From NCBI GenBank assembly GCA_920105805.1, contig CAKKTI010000031.1, positions 33,385 through 97,384 on the forward strand: a DNA stretch of 64,000 bases. Reading direction: 5' to 3'. Below are positions 59,201-64,000 of this stretch, piece by piece. The DNA comes from Condylostoma magnum. Lineage: Eukaryota > Ciliophora > Heterotrichea > Heterotrichida > Condylostomatidae. The position numbers were made by a program, and so were the translations under genes. The notes under the pieces are model-generated. The model was not told where the DNA came from. It did not search any database and saw nothing but the letters and a program-made list of their open reading frames with translations. The stretch's first letter is position 1, and every line of letters begins with the position of its first letter.

Positions 59201-62200
59201 AACAGATCCTTCGTGTTAGTACAAGGGAGGATCTTTGCAAATAGTGCTTACAGCCAGCTCAATTAATTAATAATACTTCAGATTTTAGCATCCATGTTGT
59301 TTCCACTGTTTGAACACTAATAAAGACAGTTTTCCTATAAGTACTAAAATAGTATCTACTTCTATAAGTGAAGATGAGACTTTTCCTATCAAGTATTAAA
59401 GAATGTTGAATACAAGATCACATTTAAGTACATTAATTCTATTCTTTTCAACATTTTCTAACACCTAGTTAATTTGTTGTAGGTAATCTAGATGACTTTA
59501 GGACTAAAATAGTAAATGTGGGGGAATACTTATCATTGATTATTGGATGTGATTAGAATTCAAAGCTGTATTGATAAAATCTTCTTATTTTAATAGTTTG
59601 TACAAGGTTGAAGATGCTATAACTCTTAACTGTGGATTACTATGTAATAATAAACTATCGAGCATTTACAGCTCAGTTTCTAATGACTCGGCTTATAACT
59701 AATAAGCCTTTTGGTAGAATTGAGTGGGATTATTAAGTTCTTACACTAAAATCAGAGCCTTGAAATTGATTTAGAATATGATTAATTTCATTATAGTATT
59801 GATAGAATCCATTATAGCACTTGGTCGAAGGTTTTAGATCAATAGGTAAGGAATCTCTGGAATACAGTTTAATGCATAACTAAAATTCAAGGCATTTAAA
59901 TTGTTCAGTTCCTATAAAAATATTTCAGCATTTTGATTAGTAGGATAATTCTTAAGCTAATGAGCGGTTAGTACTTAAATTATAATAGTATAGATACCAT
60001 CGATTGATATTGATTAGATCAGGCTTTTAAGAGTGTCTCCAATTGCGAATGAAAAAAGCTAATTATCCGATTGTTAGTACACCTCAACAAGCTTTAGTAT
60101 AATCTCTTTTAAAGATTGATCATTACTGTATTAAACCTTTCCTAAAGAGTTTAATGCTATTATTAAATTCTTTTCATTGTCTGATAGCTTTTGAAGTTGA
60201 GAGAATTTTGATTTTCAGTCCTTTTAACTGGCGTAGTAGTTTCCACTTTCATTGACTTTTGGTATCTTTTACACCACTCTGCTTAATTCACATAGTTTTC
60301 CATCTAGATCAAATGTGCTTTTGTTCATTGCAAATATTTCAAAGTGGATGAGCTTTATTGGATATTGGCTAGGGTTTTATGTCTGTATTGTTATGAATAC
60401 TTGCTGTTGCACTACAGCCTTTAGTATTTCTACATCAGCAAATGGTATATCAATTCATCGTTTTTCAGCCTTAATTTGTATTGTTCTGTTGAATATTTGG
60501 ATTTAAGTGTTTCTCCCTACATCTAAGTGTAATTTGATTCCTGAAATAACATAACTATTCCCAGTTTGTCCATCAAGGGAGACTGAAATGAAGATTTTAC
60601 TTGGATCTTAAAGCACACTTGATACCATACCAGAGTTTTCTGTATTTCTGTCAAATGAAAGTCTATCAAGAGCTGTTTTGCTAGTGCCAAAGGCAACAAC
60701 AGGATCTCCTCCAATTAGTATATCATTTCTGTTATGAGAGGGTGTTCCCCACATTCTTAGACTATTTAAGAGCTGTGAACTCTCTAAGGAGGTGTTAGGC
60801 ATAATGCAAGACTTAGGAAGCATGTTAATTTCTAGCCAATTGTTAAGTTGTGAATGCTCTAGAATCCTTATCTGAGTTTGTTAAATCTGCAATACATTAG
60901 TGCATATAAGACCATCTGAGTACTATGATATAATATACTATTTCCCCCCATTATGAAGTAAAGTGAACCCTTCTAAATTGACTTAAGACTTGAATATAAT
61001 TGACTTTTTGCAAGCTTCATTTTGTATTTAGATTATCATAACTCTTTAGCTTTTTTGAAAGGCTTATCCTATAATAAAAATAGAGTTATCTTCCTTTATA
61101 GCGGTAAGTTAAGATAAAGCAAAATTAGACACTTTTTACTTTTTGATTGAATACGATACATCGATTTTAATGTAGTCTATGATTTCACTTTTCTATTGAT
61201 TCATTTAGCAAAGATACAGTTAGGACTCGTTATCAGAAATAGCTAGACAGTTAATTACATCTAGCCATTGAACACTCATTATGTTTTATATTTCACTAGA
61301 GAGTATAATAGTGTCCTAGACCTCTTATACACCACTATTGATAGCATATAAGAATAAACTAGAATTTTCGGCTAGTATTATTATTTAATTATCCACCACA
61401 GTAATTCCACTTATAGTCAACTATGGTAAACTGACAACTTAAACAGGTTCACTGATGTTTATACTGAAATCATACAATAAAACAGCTAATTAAGTGCAAA
61501 TGGCAATTACAGTAGGGCTCTAGGCCCATATGCTTTGAATTATACCATCGTACATCTCAGGAATCTAAAAGCTTATCTTTTAAGTAGGATATCCTATATG
61601 CTTTGAATCATTCATATACATTATAACGCAATTCTTCTGGCCTACAACTGCAATTAAATCATTGTACAAAGGATGTACTACTATTTAATTAATCTCGAAG
61701 CTCATTGTGTGACTAGAAACAACATTCATCTGCTCTCTATCAATCCTAAAGGTTGCATTATTAACAATACTGGAAGAATAGTAAATAAGTTTGTTCTACT
61801 GGGCTTATAGCACCAATCCTTTATTAGAATCACAGGCAAGTGAATTTTTCTTATTAACAAACCTACTATCCCCTTCTCTTTCTTCCTTAACTTAACTTTA
61901 CGCATACATAGGCGATTAAGGCCTTTCTGAATGAGCTGTAGTAAGGGAATTTACTTATAAAACCTGGCTTATCTCCATAAATTTATTTACTTTTTTCCCA
62001 CTTAGCTTTAAATTTCCTAAAACTCTATTAACAACTCTTATAACACACTGGGTTATCTCATTACTCTTGGTATCCTTCCCAGGCGAGACCTCCTCTTCCC
62101 TCGCTTCCTCATCTATCGACATATTATCACTTGAACTCTTAATCTCATACTCAGGACTCTGCATCTAGTACTCAGGACTATGCAGCGAGTACCCTGAAAA

Positions 62201-63703
62201 CTCCTCAGAAAAGTTCCTTTCTATGTCATCTTCGCTATTACTGCTCTCTTCTTGGTCTCTTTATATAATAAAATCCTCCTAGTCCTCATTTAAGTCTAAA
62301 ATCTGATAATTTCTTCCCAGGTCAACAAACATCATACCATCCTCGTCTTCCTGGTCATGCAGTATCATATTGGATGAGTATTCATCTAGGCTTTAGAAGG
62401 CTCTTTATCTAGCTTGGCGTTGGCCTTGCCTGCTTATGCATTGCTGAAATCCTTGTCCATCGCCACAGTCACAGAAGAAGTTGCCTCTACGAGAATAAAC
62501 CACATCATGTCCTGCGTGGCATTTCCTAGCACATGCCGAGCATGCACCCTTGTTATCTATCAAATTGCAAGTATAACAGTAGTACCAGTGCTGTAATTCA
62601 TAGTCTCTACCTGTTCTCAGATATGTACATTTTTAATCAGAGCTTTCTTCAGATTGTGTATATTCTATTTAACCAAATCCTCTTATACTCAAATCGGATT
62701 TTTCAGACCATAGAAGCTCGTCTGGGGATTGTGTAAGGATTATTATGCACTCGCATAGCTCTATAAGGATTTCGTCGCAGTAAAGTTCTTTGTTGAAGTG
62801 TTCAAAGTGAGATTAATTTGTTATAAGTGTTTTTTGGATAAGATGCAGTATTTGCTCCTTTAAAGTTGATTTTGTGTTGTTATCCTCGTAGAATGGATTA
62901 TTCGAGTCTTTTGATATAATTGAACCTATTTTGCCCCATTTACATATCATCTAGATATTAATCTGATTACTATGGGATTACTGCTACCATTGTTTGTATA
63001 GCTCGTAAGTATTTTACAACTCTACAAAGGGGGTTTCTCCAGCATATATAGTATCAAGCAAAGTTATTCATAATTCATGCTCATGTTGTCTACTAACATA
63101 ACATTCGTCTAAGTAATGAATAAAAGCTATTAAACTTTCCGGACTTAGTAGTAATTCTCTAAAATTAACTGCTCCTTGTTAGTCAATTGCTTAAAACTCT
63201 TCCGGTATTCTATCAGAAATAAAATAAGCCGGAAAATGAGCCTCACAATACGCGGGATAATCTGATACAGTTATAGGCTATTGAATCAGCCAATAATTAA
63301 ACAACTAAGATAGAAGTGCCTAGCAATTCGTAAAGGAATCCTTCTCCTTATCCGATATAAGTTCATTTTCCTTTACATAACAGCACATGTTTCTTAATAT
63401 TTATACAGACATCTTAAGAATGTTTTGTTATAGGAAATTTGGTTAGGAGCGTTGTAGAAAGACTGATGCTAGTCATAAGGCGTACTCCTATTGCATCATT
63501 AGAAGTTATGAGTGGTCTTTTTAAAGGAACATTGTGAAAAAGTATCAGGATTTGTGTACTAGTGTCGCTGTCATTTCTTAGTTAAGTGAGGCTCTGATTT
63601 CGTCAAAGAATAAACGGGTTGGATTGTGATTGGCCTCTTCTTTTCCAGACATAATTTTCACCATGTGGATGGCAAGAGCAAGCTCTCGGGACATGTTCTC
63701 CAT
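53210..63703 (-). CDS. UBR4: UBR4/BIG-type giant E3 ubiquitin ligase
   Basis: About 3497 residues in one frame over 10.5 kb. A UBR zinc box lies at about residues 359-420 (CTYLRTGRDYELQHWYYC..., CSACARKCHAGHDVVYS, FFCDCGDG), followed by an acidic stretch. A Cys-rich module at about 2055-2130 has the order CPRCNKPV, GICSCGENAYQCFHCRNINY and FLCNECG, as in UBR4. The C-terminal E3 domain includes NNLFPIRGEKVNKDAF, YMWYLCQFLDKYDASYVGES and LKPWLVFIGIIETIYKVLF. UBR4 recognises N-degrons and builds K48/K11 chains. Human and plant proteins are about 5100 residues with the UBR box near 1650, so about 1300 N-terminal residues are lacking. Ends TAG TAA. Confidence 0.93.
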
Positions 63704-63827
63704 ATTTTATACAAGATTTGAGGAAAAAGTGGAAATAGGCAGAAAGCTGTATATAGTATGATAAAATGTGGAAATTATAGTATTGGAGAAATGTGTTATA
63801 AGAATATATAGTTTGTTTATATATAAA

Positions 63828-64000
63828 ATGAAAGAAAATTCAAAACTTAATACAAAGTTTATAGAGTTGATGTGTGAAAGTGATATATAAGGATAGTATA
63901 ATACTGTAAGGTAATCCCGCTTTGATATTAAGAAGCAGTTGAAAACCTTTAATGTTAGATATAAAAGATTGAATAATAGATAAAGTTCTAATGAAATCTA
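63828..64000 (+). CDS. 5' end of an unknown gene (3' partial)
   Basis: 57 codons from ATG 63828 to the window end, divergent from UBR4 with 124 bp between starts. The product is basic and polar (RQSRFDIKKQLKTFNVRYKR), with TAA/TAG as Gln. No family can be judged from so little. Confidence 0.5.

Noticed and set aside
1-64000. Frequent in-frame TAA, TAG and TGA suggesting a window full of pseudogenes
   Set aside because: Homology continues unbroken through them at full family length in more than 25 conserved genes; Gln and Trp are expected at many of these sites. Reassigned codons explain the pattern.
1-64000. Karyorelict code (TAA/TAG = Gln, TGA the only stop)
   Set aside because: eIF5B, MCM-like, calcineurin-neighbour and other genes end at TAA or TAG; reading through would run eIF5B far into the next gene, out of frame. 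The 15-16-nt introns also point to a heterotrich.
1-64000. Transposons, retroelements, viral genes or CRISPR-like arrays
   Set aside because: No transposase, reverse transcriptase, capsid or integrase-like segment and no long terminal or inverted repeat was recognised; the only repeats are the tRNA unit and the 21-bp array.

Overview
The window looks like a somatic (macronuclear-type) chromosome segment of a heterotrich ciliate with a Condylostoma-like nuclear code (NCBI table 28). Three things seen directly support this. (1) Clean homologues of universal eukaryotic proteins appear only if TAA and TAG are read as Gln and TGA as Trp. TGA fills invariant Trp positions in an ING-type PHD finger (23504), in calcineurin A (46464, 46821) and in the kinase 'PYW.APE' motif (48553). 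(2) The same three codons also end genes, so termination must depend on context. (3) Introns are 15-16 nt long (251-266, 2218-2232, 50818-50833), a heterotrich hallmark. The sequence is AT-rich and gene-dense. A standard-code ORF list is therefore misleading, because every real gene is chopped at Gln and Trp codons.

Layout. 1-8.6 kb: 3' end of a membrane protein, a small basic protein, a secreted repeat protein and a coiled-coil protein on +; then REI1/ZNF622, a dynein-stalk-like protein and eIF5B in tandem on -. 8.7-16.3 kb: divergent MCM-like ATPase, an unknown protein, a PSTAIRE CDK, a cytidylyltransferase, a Ras-like GTPase and a RING membrane protein. 16.3-17.6 kb: gene-poor, with a tRNA-like element and a small structured stretch. 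17.6-27.7 kb: Vti1 SNARE, MFS transporter, MORN protein, SRP68, ING/PHD protein, CRAL-TRIO protein and ankyrin protein. 28-36.6 kb: peroxiredoxin, GSK3, STIMATE, D-Tyr-tRNA deacylase, an SK-type K+ channel, CCDC77, eS17 and lipin. 36.6-40.7 kb: a 1355-residue PAS membrane protein of the ciliate TmcB type. 40.9-41.2 kb: two tandem tRNA-Thr(AGT) genes beside a 100-N gap. 41.4-50 kb: a sphingomyelinase-like phosphodiesterase, a multipass protein, a DadA-type oxidoreductase, calcineurin A and a STE11-type kinase. 50.3-53 kb: a long basic SR-rich protein. 53.2-63.7 kb: a 3497-codon UBR4/BIG E3 ligase. 63.8 kb to the end: 5' end of another gene.

The genes are mostly unlinked housekeeping and signalling loci; I see no metabolic operon. 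Ca2+ handling recurs (STIMATE, SK channel, calcineurin), as do membrane-lipid enzymes (lipin, cytidylyltransferase, sphingomyelinase-like enzyme, CRAL-TRIO), but this may be chance. Spacing is extremely tight: 7 bp between two divergent start codons, 1 nt between two tandem genes, and 3 bp between two convergent stops. Six unrelated proteins start with an N-myristoylation/palmitoylation signal of the MGxC type. No viral, retroelement, transposon or CRISPR sequence was recognised.
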